Positions 9,575-18,470 of a DNA stretch of 64,000 nucleotides are shown here, in pieces. The stretch spans positions 62,001 through 126,000 of the forward strand of contig CALIUY010000017.1 of the NCBI GenBank assembly GCA_938048455.1, given 5' to 3'. The translations under genes and the position numbers were made by a program. The DNA comes from an uncultured Desulfobacterales bacterium. GTDB lineage: Bacteria; Desulfobacterota; Desulfobacteria; Desulfobacterales; SpSt-501. Position 1 is the stretch's first letter. Every line of letters starts with the position of its first letter. Below the pieces are notes generated by a model. The model was not told the DNA's origin and did not search any database. It saw nothing but the letters and a program-made list of their open reading frames with translations.

Positions 9575-10176
9575 AAGAGGGCCAGTCCACCGCCGCTGCT
9601 CGCCCGCGGCCGGCGAGCGCCCCCCCCTGCCGCCGCGCGGCGGCGCGGAAGCGGCCGCCCCGCCCTCCGGCAGCGTCCGCCGTCCCGGAGATTCTGCTGC
9701 TCAACCGCCAGCGGCGGATCCGCCTCCCGCTGCGGCTGCTCGCGCGCCGCGCCCGGATGCTCCTGCAGGCGCTCGGACCACCGAAGGCCGCCGTCGCCGT
9801 CGTCTTCGTGAGCGACCGGCGGATCGCGCAATTCAACCGCCGCTTTCTCGACCGCCGGGGGCCGACCAACGTGATCGCCTTTCCGGCCGCCCGGGGCGCG
9901 CAGCCCGGAGCGGGGGGCGTCCTCGGCGATGTCGTCGTCTCGGTGGAGACCGCGCGGCGCGAGGCGCAGGAGGCGGCGATCGCCCTCGGCGAGCGTCTGA
10001 CCGATCTGCTTCTCCACGGGCTGCTTCACCTGCACGGCTACGATCACGAGGCGGGCGGCCCGCAGGCGCGGCGGATGGCCCGGCGGGCGCGCACGCTCCG
10101 CGCGCGGCTTGCCGCCGCGGAAGGCGCGCGGTCTCGGCCGGGGGCGCGCGCGCGGGGGGAAGCCCGACGGAGGTGA
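9571..10176 (+). CDS. ybeY: Endoribonuclease YbeY (rRNA maturation factor) with N-terminal extension
   Basis: A single-strand endoribonuclease for 16S rRNA 3'-end maturation and ribosome quality control. The zinc motif HGLLHLHGYDH (HxxxHx5H) is intact. The only in-frame start is GTG at 9571, overlapping the phoH stop as GTGA. This gives 201 residues with about 45 Ala/Pro/Arg-rich N-terminal residues before the recognisable YbeY fold (from VPEILLLN) and an Arg-rich tail of about 25 residues. Both low-complexity ends may be disordered RNA-contacting tails or high-GC drift. Confidence 0.9.
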
Positions 10177-10178
10177 CG

Positions 10179-11759
10179 ATGTACGCGGTCACCGCGGCGG
10201 AAATGCAGGCCTTGGACCGGTCGACGATGGAGGACTTCGGCTTGCCCGGGCGGTTGCTGATGGAAAACGCCGGCCGGGAAGCCGCCCGTGTCTTTCTCGC
10301 CCATTTCGGCGACCGCGCCCGCCGGGGCGGCGTGGCCGTAGCCTGCGGCCGGGGCAACAACGGCGGCGACGGCTTCGTCATCGCCCGCACGCTTCGTCAG
10401 GCGGACCTCCCCGTGACCGTCTACCTTTTCGCCGAAGCCTCGCGCCTGCAGGGCGAGGCGCTTGAAAATTTCCGCCTTCTCGAAAAACTCCCCCTCCCCG
10501 TCCGCGAAGTGCCCGACCCGGCGCACCTCGCCGCCCGAAAGGAGGAAATGCGCCGCGCCGCCGTCTGGGTGGATGCCCTCCTGGGGACCGGGCTGAGCGC
10601 CGAACTCCGGGGATTTCTGCGTGAGGTCGTGGAGTTTCTCGACGCTTTGGGTCGCCCCGTTTTCGCCGTGGACCTCCCCTCGGGGCTCGACGCCGACACC
10701 GGCCGACCCCGGGGGGCTTGCCTGCGGGCCGAGGTCACGGCGACCTTCGGGTTTCCGAAAATCGGACTCCTCCTCTACCCCGGCGCCTCCTATACGGGCC
10801 GCCTCGAGGTTTGCGACATCGGCATCCCCGCCGTCGTGGTCGAGCGCCTCCGCCCGCGCCAGCGGCTGATCACCCCCGAGGCGGTGCGCAAGGCCCTGCC
10901 CGCCCGGCCGCCCGACGCCCACAAAGGGACGACCGGGCATGTGCTTCTGCTCGCCGGCTCCCCCGGGAAAACCGGTGCGGCGGCGCTCGCCGCCCTGGCC
11001 GCCCTGCGCGCGGGGGCGGGCCTCGTGACCGTCGGCTGCCCCGCCTCCCTGAACCCCGTGCTCGAAACGCTGCTGCGCGAGCCCATGACCTCTCCGCTTC
11101 CCGAGGAGGAGCCGGGCATTCTCGGCCCCGGCGCCCTGCCGGCGCTGGAGCGGCTGGTCGCCGGCAAAGGATGCCTGGCCGTGGGTCCCGGTCTGGGGAC
11201 CGATCCGCGGACGCGGGCCCTGGTGCGACGGCTTCCCGCCGCTTGCCCCGTTCCTCTGGTGATCGACGCCGACGGGCTGAACGCCCTGGCGGGCGAGCTC
11301 GCAGCGCTTTCGCAGGCCGCCGCCCCCGTCGTGCTGACGCCGCACCCGGGGGAAATGGCCCGCCTGCTCGGCACCTCGGTCGCGGCCGTGCAGCAGGACC
11401 GGGTGGCGAGCGCCCGGGCGCTCGCCCACGCCGCGGGCGTGCACGTCGTGCTCAAGGGGGCGCGCACGGTGATCGCCCACCCCGACGGCGGCGTCGAAAT
11501 CAACCCGACCGGCAACCCCGGGATGGCCACCGCGGGCATGGGCGATGTGCTGACCGGGGTGCTCGCCGGGCTGCTCGCCCAAGGGGCTTCCCCGCCGGAC
11601 GCCTGCCGCGCCGCGGTCTGGCTGCATGGCGACGCCGCCGACGAAGCCGCGCGCCGCCGCGGTCCGCGCGGGTATCTCGCCGGCGAGGTGCTCGACGCCC
11701 TGCCGCGGCGGATCGGCCGACAGCTCGCCCCGGAGTCGGCGGAGGACGAGGCGCCGTGA
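10179..11759 (+). CDS. nnr: Bifunctional NAD(P)H-hydrate epimerase / ADP-dependent hydrate dehydratase
   Basis: Repairs NADHX/NADPHX. The N-terminal YjeF_N domain (about residues 1-215) epimerises R- to S-NAD(P)HX and carries [11 protein letters not shown]. The C-terminal ribokinase-like domain (about 225-510) dehydrates the S form with ADP and carries the HPGEMARL and [13 protein letters not shown] motifs. The 526 residues match the full-length fused enzyme. The ATG lies 2 bp after ybeY, and the stop overlaps the tsaE GTG. The order nnr-tsaE-lysC is familiar from Geobacter relatives. Confidence 0.95.
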   Translation: MYAVTAAEMQALDRSTMEDFGLPGRLLMENAGREAARVFLAHFGDRARRGGVAVACGRGNNGGDGFVIARTLRQADLPVTVYLFAEASRLQGEALENFRLLEKLPLPVREVPDPAHLAARKEEMRRAAVWVDALLGTGLSAELRGFLREVVEFLDALGRPVFAVDLPSGLDADTGRPRGACLRAEVTATFGFPKIGLLLYPGASYTGRLEVCDIGIPAVVVERLRPRQRLITPEAVRKALPARPPDAHKGTTGHVLLLAGSPGKTGAAALAALAALRAGAGLVTVGCPASLNPVLETLLREPMTSPLPEEEPGILGPGALPALERLVAGKGCLAVGPGLGTDPRTRALVRRLPAACPVPLVIDADGLNALAGELAALSQAAAPVVLTPHPGEMARLLGTSVAAVQQDRVASARALAHAAGVHVVLKGARTVIAHPDGGVEINPTGNPGMATAGMGDVLTGVLAGLLAQGASPPDACRAAVWLHGDAADEAARRRGPRGYLAGEVLDALPRRIGRQLAPESAEDEAP

Positions 11760-12298
11760 GTCTTTGTCGCCACCGCTGGCTCAGCCGCAGCCCCGAGGCG
11801 ACCCGGCAGATCGGGGCACGGCTCGGCCGACGGCTCGACGCCCCGATCGCTTTTTTTCTCATCGGCGGTTTCGGCAGCGGCAAGACCGTCTTCGTCCAGG
11901 GCCTGGCCCGCGGTCTCGGAGTGCCGGAGTCGATCCCGGTCACCAGTCCGAGCTATGTTTTGATCCAGGACTACCCCGGCCGAATGACGCTCCGCCACCT
12001 CGACCTCTATCGGCTCGAAAGCGAGCGCGAGCAGGAGGCGGCGGGGGTGTGGGAAGCGCTCGCCGAACCGGTGGTGGCGGCCGTCGAGTGGGCCGAGAGG
12101 CTTCCGCCGCGGATGCGCCGCGAGGGGCTCACGCTTCGCTTCGCCGCTGGCGGAGAGGCGGAGCGCATCCTGACCGCGGAGGCCGCTGGACAGACCGCGG
12201 CCGCTCTGCTACAAGGCGCCGGTTTTCACCGCATGCCCGCGGAAGGGGGGCCGGTGCACGCCCGCGCCACCGCCCCCGGGGAGGATGCATGGGAGTGA
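11756..12298 (+). CDS. tsaE: tRNA threonylcarbamoyladenosine biosynthesis ATPase TsaE
   Basis: A P-loop ATPase that cycles the TsaB-TsaD complex during t6A37 synthesis on ANN-decoding tRNAs. The Walker A is [10 protein letters not shown], followed by [11 protein letters not shown] and the LRHLDLYRL motif. The product is 180 residues from GTG at 11756, slightly longer than E. coli TsaE (153) owing to a Gly/Ala-rich tail. It overlaps nnr by 4 bp and lysC by 10 bp. TsaB and TsaD are not in the window. Confidence 0.92.
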   Translation: MSLCRHRWLSRSPEATRQIGARLGRRLDAPIAFFLIGGFGSGKTVFVQGLARGLGVPESIPVTSPSYVLIQDYPGRMTLRHLDLYRLESEREQEAAGVWEALAEPVVAAVEWAERLPPRMRREGLTLRFAAGGEAERILTAEAAGQTAAALLQGAGFHRMPAEGGPVHARATAPGEDAWE

Positions 12299-13512
12299 TC
12301 GTCCAGAAATACGGCGGGACTTCGGTCGCCGATTTGGATCGCATCCGTCACGTCGCCGACCGCGTGGTCCGCACGGCCCGCGACGGGCACGCCCTCGTCG
12401 TCATCGTTTCCGCAATGGCCGGGGTCACCGACGGGCTGATCGAGCTCGCCCGCCGCATCGACCCCCAGCCGGACAAGCGGGAGCTCGACGCGCTGCTTGC
12501 CACCGGCGAGCAGACGACGGCCGCCCTGCTGGCGATGACGCTCCGCGCGAAGGGCTACCCCGCCCAATCGCTGCTCGGCTTTCAGGTCGAAGTGCGCACG
12601 AACTTCTGCTACGGCAACGCGCGCATTCAAGACATCGGGGTCGAGCGCATGCGCCGCCTGCTCGACCAAGGCCTGATCGTCGTCGTGGCCGGCTTTCAAG
12701 GTTGCGACCCCGAGGGCAACATCACCACCCTCGGGCGCGGCGGCTCGGACACCTCGGCGGTGGCGATCGCCGCCGCGCTGAAAGCCGACTGCTGCGAGAT
12801 CTACACCGATGTCCCGGGCGTTTTCACGGCCGACCCGAACGTCGTGCCGCGGGCGCGCAAGCTCTCCCGCATCTCCTATGAGGAGATGCTCGAAATGGCG
12901 AGCATCGGCGCGAAGGTGCTGCAGATCCGCTCCGTGGAATTCGCGATGAAATACCAGGTGCCGGTGCATGTACGCTCCAGCTTTTCGGAGGAGGAGGGGA
13001 CGATGGTCGTCGCCGAGGAAAACGGCATGGAACGCGTGGTGGTCTCGGCGGTCACGATGAGCAAGACCGACGCCCGGATCACCCTGAAAAACGTCCCGGA
13101 CCGACCCGGGATCGCGGCGCGGATCTTCACGCCCGTCGCCGAGGCCGGCATCTGCGTCGACATGATCATCCAGAACACGCGGGCGAGCGGGGCGACCGAC
13201 CTCACTTTCACCGTCCCGCGGGCCGACTACCGCACGGCGCTTGAGATCGAGCAGCGCGTGGCCCGCGAGATCGGGGCCGAAGAGGTGCTGGGGGACGAGC
13301 ACATCGCCAAGGTGTCGATCACCGGGGTCGGCATGCGCAGCCACCCGGGGGTCGCCGCGCGCATGTTCGCGACCCTGGCGCGCGAGGGGATCAACATCCT
13401 GATGATCAGCACCTCGGAAATCCGCATCTCCTGCGTGATCGAGCAGAAATACGCCGAGTTGGCCGTCCAGAGCCTCCACAGCGCCTTCGGGCTGGACGCC
13501 CCCGGCGCCTGA
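12289..13512 (+). CDS. lysC: Aspartate kinase
   Basis: The first step of the aspartate family (lysine, threonine, methionine). The 407-residue monofunctional enzyme has the N-terminal kinase signature KYGGTSVAD, the [11 protein letters not shown] loop, and two C-terminal ACT domains from about residue 260 (RPGIAARIF and HPGVAARMF). These usually mediate lysine and/or threonine feedback. The start at 12289 overlaps tsaE by 10 bp. It is the last recognised enzyme of the phoH-lysC run. Confidence 0.95.
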   Translation: MGVIVQKYGGTSVADLDRIRHVADRVVRTARDGHALVVIVSAMAGVTDGLIELARRIDPQPDKRELDALLATGEQTTAALLAMTLRAKGYPAQSLLGFQVEVRTNFCYGNARIQDIGVERMRRLLDQGLIVVVAGFQGCDPEGNITTLGRGGSDTSAVAIAAALKADCCEIYTDVPGVFTADPNVVPRARKLSRISYEEMLEMASIGAKVLQIRSVEFAMKYQVPVHVRSSFSEEEGTMVVAEENGMERVVVSAVTMSKTDARITLKNVPDRPGIAARIFTPVAEAGICVDMIIQNTRASGATDLTFTVPRADYRTALEIEQRVAREIGAEEVLGDEHIAKVSITGVGMRSHPGVAARMFATLAREGINILMISTSEIRISCVIEQKYAELAVQSLHSAFGLDAPGA

Positions 13513-13525
13513 GGGAAGCGACCCC

Positions 13526-13621
13526 GTGCCCCGCTTCAGCCGCGGGCAGATGCTCTTCGCCGCCCTGTTCGCGGCGGTGCTGCTCGTCCTCGTGATCTGG
13601 CGCCGGCTTCAACTCTGGTGA
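13526..13621 (+). CDS. 31-residue single-pass membrane peptide
   Basis: A GTG-started ORF 13 bp after lysC with a GAGGGAAG ribosome site 8 nt upstream. The product has a short basic start (VPRFSRGQ), one hydrophobic helix of about 17 residues (Leu/Val/Ala), then WRRLQLW at the C-terminus: a positive-inside or re-entrant single-pass pattern. No function is recognised. Its 3' end overlaps the convergent pyrF by 13 bp. Base composition alone could give a hydrophobic frame here; the RBS and position after lysC favour a real gene. Confidence 0.45.
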   Translation: MPRFSRGQMLFAALFAAVLLVLVIWRRLQLW

Positions 13622-14361
13622 GGGCTCGGAAGATCGTCCCCGACGGCGGCGATTTCCCGGGCGAGCCGTCGCGCGGCCTGCCGCGGGTCGGGGGCCTCGC
13701 GGATCGGTCGCCCGATCACCAGGTAATCGGCCCCGGCGGCGATCGCCTCCGCGGCCGTCATCACCCGTACCTGGTCCTCGGAGGAGAGCGCACGTCCGGC
13801 CGCGCGGATGCCGGGGGTCACGATCAGAAAAGGCCGGGGGATCGCCCGACGCACGCGGGCCGCCTCCCGGCCGGAGCAGACGACCCCCGCGCAACCCGCA
13901 TCCCGCGCCCGGAGCGCCCGCTCGACCACCAGATCCTCCGGGTGCTCCGCCCACAAAGACCGATAGCCCGCCGCCCGCAGGTGCTCCCTGCCGACGCTCG
14001 TGAGCAGCGTGACCGCCAGCACCCCCACCCGACCGGCGGCCGCCTCCACCGCCGTCTTCAGCATCGTCGGGTTTTCCCCCCCGTGCACCGTCGTCCAACG
14101 CGCGCCGGTGGCGGCGATCGCCTCCATGGCCCGGCCCACCGTTTGCGGGATGTCGTGGAGTTTGAGATCGAGGAAGACCCCTTCGGGACGGCGCTCCCGG
14201 ATCCAGGCGACGATCGCCGGGCCGCAGCGGATGAAGAGCTCCAGCCCCACCTTGAACACCCCGACGCAGCCGGAGAGCTCCTCGACCCAGCGACGCGCCT
14301 CGCCTTCCGAGGCGACATCCAGGGCAAAAACGATGCGTGCGCCCGCTTCCTCCGGGTTCAT
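13609..14361 (-). CDS. pyrF: Orotidine 5'-phosphate decarboxylase
   Basis: Decarboxylates OMP to UMP in pyrimidine synthesis. The 250-residue barrel carries the catalytic DLKLHDIP (DxKxxD) motif, TVHGG, and the C-terminal VTPGIR and VIGRPI phosphate loops. The start at 14361 overlaps the rfbB stop as ATGA, so it is translationally coupled to the sugar-nucleotide gene, an unusual pairing with no metabolic necessity. Confidence 0.95.
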   Translation of the reverse strand: MNPEEAGARIVFALDVASEGEARRWVEELSGCVGVFKVGLELFIRCGPAIVAWIRERRPEGVFLDLKLHDIPQTVGRAMEAIAATGARWTTVHGGENPTMLKTAVEAAAGRVGVLAVTLLTSVGREHLRAAGYRSLWAEHPEDLVVERALRARDAGCAGVVCSGREAARVRRAIPRPFLIVTPGIRAAGRALSSEDQVRVMTAAEAIAAGADYLVIGRPIREAPDPRQAARRLAREIAAVGDDLPSPHQS

Positions 14362-15422
14362 GACCTTCCTTCTCCGTAATGCCGCTGCATCCAACGGCGG
14401 TACTCGCCGCTCTGAACGCGCTCGACCCAGGGGCGATGTTCGAGGTACCAGGCGATCGTCTTGCGCAGCCCGCTGTCGAAGGTCTCGCTGGGCCGCCAGC
14501 CGAGCTCGCGCTCGATCTTGCCGCAATCGATCGCGTAGCGCAGGTCGTGGCCCGGCCGGTCGGTCACGAAACGGATGAACTGCCGCCGCGGGCGGAGCCG
14601 TTGGTCGGGGACCATCTCGTCCAGAAGATCGCAGATGCGTTCCACGGTTTCGAGGTTCGTCCTCTCGCAACGGCCGCCCACGTTGTAGACTTCGCCCTCC
14701 CGGCCGTGCTGGAGAATGAGCCAGATCGCCCGGCAGTGGTCTTCGACGTGGAGCCAGTCGCGCACGTTCACCCCGCGGCCGTAGACCGGAAGCGGTTTTC
14801 CGGCCGCCGCGTGCAGGATCATCAGGGGGATGAGCTTTTCCGGAAACTGGTAAGGGCCGTAATTGTTCGAGCAGTTGGAGACGGTGACCGGAAGGCCGTA
14901 GGTGTGGTGATAGGCGCGCACGAGGTGGTCGGAGGCGGCCTTGGAAGCCGAATACGGACTGTTCGGACGGTAGGGGCTCTCTTCGGTGAAGAAGCCCTCG
15001 GGCCCGAGCGAGCCGTAGACCTCGTCGGTGCTCACGTGGTGAAAGCGTTGCAGCCCGCTCTTGCGCTGCTCCCGCGCCGCCTCGAGCAGCACGAAGGTCC
15101 CCTCCACGTTCGTGCGGATGAAAGCCTCCGGAGCGACGATGGAACGGTCGACGTGGGACTCGGCGGCGAAATGGCAGATCGTGTCCACGGCCCAGCGCTC
15201 GAGCGCGTCCTTGACCGCATCGCGATTGCAGATGTCGGCTCGGACGAGGACGTAGCGGTCGGGAAAGTCCCGTGCGATGTCGGCGAGATTCTCGGGATTG
15301 CCGGCATAGGTGATCTTGTCGAAGTTGACGACGCGACCGGCGAAGCCCGCTTCGCGGAAAAGAAAACGGATGAAATTGGACCCGATGAAGCCGCAGCCGC
15401 CGGTGACCAGAAGACTTCGCAT
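14358..15422 (-). CDS. rfbB: dTDP-glucose 4,6-dehydratase
   Basis: Converts dTDP-glucose to dTDP-4-keto-6-deoxyglucose for rhamnose and other deoxysugars of surface polysaccharide. An extended SDR of 354 residues: NAD motif TGGCGFIGS, active-site STDEVYG and YSASKAASD (YxxxK), SNNYGPYQFPEKLIP. GAGGAG lies 6-7 nt before the ATG, with a promoter about 40 bp upstream. rfbA is 21 kb away; rfbC and rfbD are not in the window. Confidence 0.95.
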   Translation of the reverse strand: MRSLLVTGGCGFIGSNFIRFLFREAGFAGRVVNFDKITYAGNPENLADIARDFPDRYVLVRADICNRDAVKDALERWAVDTICHFAAESHVDRSIVAPEAFIRTNVEGTFVLLEAAREQRKSGLQRFHHVSTDEVYGSLGPEGFFTEESPYRPNSPYSASKAASDHLVRAYHHTYGLPVTVSNCSNNYGPYQFPEKLIPLMILHAAAGKPLPVYGRGVNVRDWLHVEDHCRAIWLILQHGREGEVYNVGGRCERTNLETVERICDLLDEMVPDQRLRPRRQFIRFVTDRPGHDLRYAIDCGKIERELGWRPSETFDSGLRKTIAWYLEHRPWVERVQSGEYRRWMQRHYGEGRS

Positions 15423-15455
15423 GTCCAGCTCCTCGAGGAGAACGATCTTTCCGGC

Positions 15456-15484
15456 ACTATAGCCCAGTTTTCTCCCGGAGCCAA
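15456..15484 (-). promoter_or_regulatory. Sigma-70-like promoter for rfbB-pyrF
   Basis: On the minus strand: TTGGCT, 17 nt, TATAGT (four of six and five of six matches). Predicted start is about 27 nt before the rfbB ATG. Confidence 0.5.
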
Positions 15485-15537
15485 AGCGCCGCGGCGTGCA
15501 CCGTCCCGCGGGGCGGCCGGGAGCACGGAAAAAACGG

Positions 15538-15566
15538 TTGCGGGGGCGGCATTCCCGTGCTATGGA
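15538..15566 (+). promoter_or_regulatory. Sigma-70-like promoter for the CheD-HDOD gene
   Basis: TTGCGG, 17 nt, TATGGA. The in-frame ATG at 15562 lies inside the -10 element. If this promoter is used, the gene must start downstream, consistent with the ATG at 15646. Confidence 0.35.
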
Positions 15567-15645
15567 AAACCAATTATTTCCGACGCATCAGACACCGCAA
15601 CCACCGGATCCCGCCGGCGGATCCGCGATACGGAGTTCCTCTGGG

Positions 15646-16995
15646 ATGAGGCGCCATCACGTCAGCGCCGGCTGCTATTTCATCGGGCACACCCAGCCGC
15701 TTCTGCTTGAGGCCTATTTGGCCAGCTGCGTCGGGCTCGCCGTTTTCGATCCCCGCTCCGGCACGGGGGGAATGGCGCACTTTCTGCTTCCCGAGCCGGT
15801 GGCGGCCGAAGGGCTGATCCACCCCGAAAAATACGCCTCCACCGGCGTGCCGCTCTTCCTCCGGCGGCTCGAAGAGTCCGGCGCGCGCCGCCAGGGCCTG
15901 CGGGCGGCGATCGCCGGCGGAGCGCTCGTGGGACCCGTCGAGGAGATCGACCTCAACCTCAACATCGGCGGCCGCACGGCGGAGATCACCGAGCAGCGGC
16001 TGCAGGAGGCCGGGGTTCCCGTTGAGCGAGCGGAGACGGGGGGCTATCTCGCGAGCCGTCTGTGCCTGGACATGGAACGCTGGTCCTGGGGGATCGAGCC
16101 GACCGGTCTCGAGGCGCCCGCGGCGGACCGACTCGCACGGCCTCCCCGGCCGGAAGAGATCGCTCGTTCGATCGAGCGCCTCCAGCCGATTCCGCAGGCC
16201 GCGCTCAAAATCCTGCGGCTGATCGACGAAGAGGAATACGACATCCGCCTGCTCGCCGCCGAGCTCCGCACCGATCAGGTACTCACCGCGCAGACCCTGA
16301 AAGTCGCCAACTCGGTCATGTTCGCCAACCGCACCCCGATCGAATCGATCGATCACGCCCTGATGTTTCTCGGCGTCAACCTGTTGGCGCAGTTCGTGAT
16401 CGCCGCCGCGATCGAGCGTACCCTCTCCCAGCCTTCGGCCGGCTACTCGCTCTGCCGGGGCGGCCTCTACCGTCACGCCGTCGGCACGGCGGCCGTCTGC
16501 GAACAGCTGGCGCGAACGGTGCGCAACGGCCGTCCGGGATTGGCATACACGGCGGGGCTGCTGCACGACATCGGCAAGGCCGTCCTCGACCAGTTCGTAG
16601 CCGACGCGGCCCCCCTCTTCTACCGGCACCTGATGGAAAAGCCGACGGGCGACTTTCTCGCCGCCGAGCAGGCGGTGCTGGGAACGACCCACTGCGAGGC
16701 GGGATACGAGCTCGCCGCGCGCTGGTCCCTGCCGGAAACCCTCGCCGAGGCGATCCGCCGCCACCATGACCCCGCCGCGGCCGCGCGCCGGGAGGAACTC
16801 TGTCAGCTCGTCGCCCTCGGCAACCTGATCTTGCACCGCTTTCACGCCGGCCTGCAGAAGGACCGCCCGGAGCTTGCGGCGCTGACCCCCCGGTTCCAGG
16901 CGCTCGGCATTCCCGCCGAACGGCTCCCGCGCATCCTGGATGCGCTGCCGCTCGGCGTCTTCGCCTCGGGGACGATCGGAACGGCGGCGGCCTGA
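15646..16995 (+). CDS. CheD-HDOD fusion protein
   Basis: A 449-residue fusion. Residues about 5-155 are a CheD domain (chemoreceptor glutamine deamidase). With this start the catalytic pair falls at Cys28 (LASCVGLAVFD) and His45 (GGMAHFLLP), almost the Cys27/His44 numbering of Thermotoga CheD; GGALVG and LNIGGRTAEI follow. Residues about 175-400 are an HDOD domain (PIPQAALKILRLI, GLLHDIGK, RHHD). HDOD proteins are common in signalling and often lie near chemotaxis genes. The start at 15646 (GGAG upstream) is chosen over 15562. selA follows at 35 bp. Confidence 0.85.
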   Translation: MRRHHVSAGCYFIGHTQPLLLEAYLASCVGLAVFDPRSGTGGMAHFLLPEPVAAEGLIHPEKYASTGVPLFLRRLEESGARRQGLRAAIAGGALVGPVEEIDLNLNIGGRTAEITEQRLQEAGVPVERAETGGYLASRLCLDMERWSWGIEPTGLEAPAADRLARPPRPEEIARSIERLQPIPQAALKILRLIDEEEYDIRLLAAELRTDQVLTAQTLKVANSVMFANRTPIESIDHALMFLGVNLLAQFVIAAAIERTLSQPSAGYSLCRGGLYRHAVGTAAVCEQLARTVRNGRPGLAYTAGLLHDIGKAVLDQFVADAAPLFYRHLMEKPTGDFLAAEQAVLGTTHCEAGYELAARWSLPETLAEAIRRHHDPAAAARREELCQLVALGNLILHRFHAGLQKDRPELAALTPRFQALGIPAERLPRILDALPLGVFASGTIGTAAA

Positions 16996-17030
16996 AGATA
17001 CACGCGCACGGGAGGAAAGGCACGGCGACC

Positions 17031-18470
17031 ATGGACGCGGATGTTTCCCCGGAGGAACGGCAAGAGCGACTGCGGCGGCTGCCGGCCGTGGACCGCCTTC
17101 TCGAGACGGCTCGGGGAAACCCCGACTTCGCGGACGTGCCGCCTGCGGTTCTGACGCGCGCGGCGCGCGAAGTGATCGACGCCGAGCGCCGCCGCCTGCT
17201 CCGCCCGGAGGTCTCCGGGGAGGAGCTCCCCGCGTCGGCCCTCTGGCCGCAGCGGCTCCGGGAAGCGGTCGGGCGGCTGATGCGCCCCAATCTGCGCCGC
17301 GTCGTCAACGCGACGGGGGTCGTGATCCATACCAACCTCGGCCGCTCGCTCCTGGCCGAGGCGGCGCTCGCCCGGGTGCAGGAAGCGGCGCTTCACTACT
17401 CGAACCTCGAATACGATCTCGAGGGGGGAAAACGCGGCTCGCGCTACACCGCGGTCCGGGATCTGCTCTGCGAGATCACCGGCGCCGAAGACGCCCTGGT
17501 CGTGAACAACAACGCCGGCGCGGTGCTGATCAGCCTCGAGACGCTCGCCCGCGGCCGAGAGGTCGTGGTCTCCCGCGGCGACCTCGTCGAAATCGGCGGC
17601 TCCTTCCGCATCCCGGAGGTGATGGCCAAGAGCGGCGCTCGGCTGCGCGAGGTGGGCACCACCAACCGCACCCACCGGCGGGACTACGAATCGGCGCTCG
17701 GCGCGGAGACGGCGCTTTTGCTCAAGGTGCACTGGAGCAACTACAGCATCGTCGGCTTCACGGCCCAGGTGCCGCTCGCCGACCTCGTGGCCCTGGGGCG
17801 ACGGCACGGGCTGCCGGTGATGGAGGACCTGGGCAGCGGGACCTTCATCGATTTCTCCCGCTACGGGCTGCTCAAGGAGCCGACGGTCCAGGAATCGGTC
17901 GCCGCGGGCGCCGACATCGTGACCTTCAGCGGCGACAAGCTGCTCGGCGGCCCTCAAGCCGGGATTATCGTCGGCCGCCGGGAGCTGATCGAGGCGATCC
18001 GCAGGAACCCGCTCAACCGGGCGCTGCGGATCGACAAGTTGACGCTTGCCGCTCTCGAGGGCACCTTGCGCCTCTACCGCGACGAGGCCGAGGCCGTGCG
18101 CCGGATCCCGACGCTGCGGTTGCTGACGGAGCGCGAAGAAACCCTGCTGCCGCGGGCCGAGGCGCTCCGGGAGCGGCTGGCGGCGCTCGGGGATCCGCGG
18201 CTTACGGTGGAGATCCGCCGGCTTTCCTCCAAAGCAGGCGGCGGCTCGCTGCCGCTTCTGGATCTCCCCAGCCCTTGTCTTGGGCTGCGGGTTCAGGGTC
18301 TGCCTGCCCACCGTTTCGAGTCCGCGCTCCGGCGCTCCGAGCCGCCGATCATCGCACGCATCGAGGAAGAGGCGGTGATCTTCGATCTGCGGACGGTGCC
18401 GCCCGAGGACGAGGAGGGGATTGTCGCGGGGGTCGCGCGGATCCTGCGGGAGGTGGCAAGCTGCGCATGA
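17031..18470 (+). CDS. selA: L-seryl-tRNA(Sec) selenium transferase
   Basis: A PLP enzyme converting seryl-tRNA(Sec) to selenocysteyl-tRNA(Sec) with selenophosphate. The 479-residue protein matches the bacterial SelA length. It has the N-terminal LPAVDRLLE tRNA-binding start, VINTNLGR-type segment (VIHTNLGRS), the NNNAGAVL loop and the PLP lysine in FSGDKLLGGPQAG. It indicates a selenocysteine-using organism; selB, selC and selD are outside the window. GGAGGAAAGG precedes the ATG, and the stop overlaps the next gene (ATGA). Confidence 0.96.
   Translation: MDADVSPEERQERLRRLPAVDRLLETARGNPDFADVPPAVLTRAAREVIDAERRRLLRPEVSGEELPASALWPQRLREAVGRLMRPNLRRVVNATGVVIHTNLGRSLLAEAALARVQEAALHYSNLEYDLEGGKRGSRYTAVRDLLCEITGAEDALVVNNNAGAVLISLETLARGREVVVSRGDLVEIGGSFRIPEVMAKSGARLREVGTTNRTHRRDYESALGAETALLLKVHWSNYSIVGFTAQVPLADLVALGRRHGLPVMEDLGSGTFIDFSRYGLLKEPTVQESVAAGADIVTFSGDKLLGGPQAGIIVGRRELIEAIRRNPLNRALRIDKLTLAALEGTLRLYRDEAEAVRRIPTLRLLTEREETLLPRAEALRERLAALGDPRLTVEIRRLSSKAGGGSLPLLDLPSPCLGLRVQGLPAHRFESALRRSEPPIIARIEEEAVIFDLRTVPPEDEEGIVAGVARILREVASCA

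Noticed and set aside
15562-15645. Upstream ATG at 15562 as the CheD-HDOD start
   Set aside because: It lies inside a promoter -10 candidate, has no ribosome site, and adds residues not found in CheD; 15646 gives family-like numbering.
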